64,000 nucleotides of DNA from Bacteroidota bacterium (GTDB lineage: Bacteria; Bacteroidota; Bacteroidia; AKYH767-A; 2013-40CM-41-45), in assembly GCA_004295015.1 (NCBI GenBank), contig SHNE01000033.1, positions 1 through 64,000 of the forward strand. Reading direction: 5' to 3'. Of the stretch, positions 63,533 to 64,000 are shown piece after piece. Both the position numbers and the translations under genes were made by a program. Below the pieces are notes generated by a model that did no database searches, had not been told where the DNA came from, and worked only from the letters and a program-made list of their open reading frames with translations. Within the stretch, counting starts at the first letter, position 1; every line of letters begins with the position of its first letter.

Positions 63533-64000
63533 ATGGGAATATTTATAAATGGAGTCGGACTTATATCACCCGGATATACTCAGGAAAATGAGTTGATTCG
63601 AGTTGAGGACGATCGCCTGTTTTGTGCTGAACCGGATTATAGTAAGTTCATTGATGTGAAGGCTATACGACGAATGAGTCGTATTATTAAGATGGGCGTT
63701 ACTTCATCTATGCTTTCGCTAAAAGGATCCGGAATCGATAAGCCGGATGCGATTATTGTTGGTACCGCCTTAGGTTGTCTTGAGGACACCGTGTCCTTTT
63801 TAAATAAACTGGTATTGAATAAGGAGGAGCTATTGAATCCCACAGCTTTTATTCATTCCACTCACAATACAATTTCTTCTCAGATTGCTCTTAATCTTAA
63901 GTGCATGGGCTATAACAGCACCTATGTTCACCGGAATCTTTCGTTCGAATCTGCTCTGATTGATGCTATGCTGTTATTCGATGAGTCAGCAATTGGCACT
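63533..64000 (+). CDS. Chain-length-factor-like ketosynthase (partial, runs off the window)
   Basis: The ATG at 63533 opens a frame that is intact for 156 codons to the end of the window. It has the thiolase-like N-terminal half (IFINGVGLISPG, AIIVGTALGCLEDT, FIHSTHNTISSQIALNLK) and the segment NSTYVHRNLSFESALID where the catalytic Cys of a ketosynthase would be, without a Cys. This is the pattern of beta-ketoacyl synthase chain-length factors. It follows ketosynthase 3 by 6 bp. The 3' part and the rest of the cluster (aryl polyene clusters usually continue with a ligase, exporter and lipoprotein genes) are outside the window. Confidence 0.85.
   Translation, partial: MGIFINGVGLISPGYTQENELIRVEDDRLFCAEPDYSKFIDVKAIRRMSRIIKMGVTSSMLSLKGSGIDKPDAIIVGTALGCLEDTVSFLNKLVLNKEELLNPTAFIHSTHNTISSQIALNLKCMGYNSTYVHRNLSFESALIDAMLLFDESAIGT

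Overview
The window looks like a chromosomal segment of a Bacteroidota bacterium, probably an uncultured gliding-type lineage near Chitinophagales, Sphingobacteriales or Saprospirales; the lineage is inferred from content only. The signs are several secreted proteins with type IX secretion (T9SS) C-terminal sorting domains, one of them of the gliding-motility-associated (type B) kind; a TonB-dependent receptor; promoters fitting the Bacteroidota consensus TTG-N17-23-TAnnTTTG; the near absence of Shine-Dalgarno sequences; and a flexirubin/aryl-polyene type pigment cluster at the right end.

Layout. 1-6144 (mostly minus strand): a 165-bp tandem repeat, then purA, a STAS protein, a Fur-family regulator, a bifunctional Rel (p)ppGpp enzyme and a fumarylacetoacetase-family hydrolase. 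6616-20213: a large T9SS protein, homogentisate dioxygenase (with the hydrolase, two steps of tyrosine catabolism), glyA, a sugar-nucleotide transferase, a nitronate monooxygenase-like flavoprotein, a paired M16 peptidase operon, a T9SS type B fibronectin-like protein, a very long hairpin and a small T9SS protein.

20259-26934 is an accessory island. It holds two 5'-truncated ('orphan') RHS C-terminal modules in opposite orientation, each followed by a candidate immunity gene. One of these is a 59-codon membrane-protein gene on the minus strand that is easy to miss. Between the modules lies an intact IS3-family insertion sequence with a canonical A_AAA_AAG frameshift site but no visible target duplication. 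A complete tyrosine recombinase and a broken T9SS gene follow.

27097-49162 (mostly plus strand): an outer-membrane barrel gene and a four-gene channel operon (MscS, voltage-gated K+ channel type, MscS, MscS), guaB, a periplasmic chaperone operon (two parvulin-type isomerases and a lipoprotein) ending in a MoxR ATPase, mutS2 without its Smr domain, an HI0933-type flavoprotein, a TonB-dependent receptor, an S41 protease, a secreted nuclease/phosphatase-fold protein and YqgE.

50873-51340: a tRNA-Lys whose 3' half plus terminator is duplicated 325 bp downstream. A small GIY-YIG nuclease gene lies between the copies and a decayed second nuclease start follows the second copy. This looks like a nested tRNA-targeting homing element.

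51581-64000: a compact biosynthetic operon (aromatic amino acid ammonia-lyase, FabG, three complete ketosynthases, two ACPs, acyltransferase, dehydratase, thioesterase, methyltransferase, halogenase-like flavoprotein, one cysteine-less half-ketosynthase and, at the edge, a chain-length-factor-like protein). By content it makes an aryl polyene/flexirubin-type pigment primed from an aromatic acid. It continues past the window.
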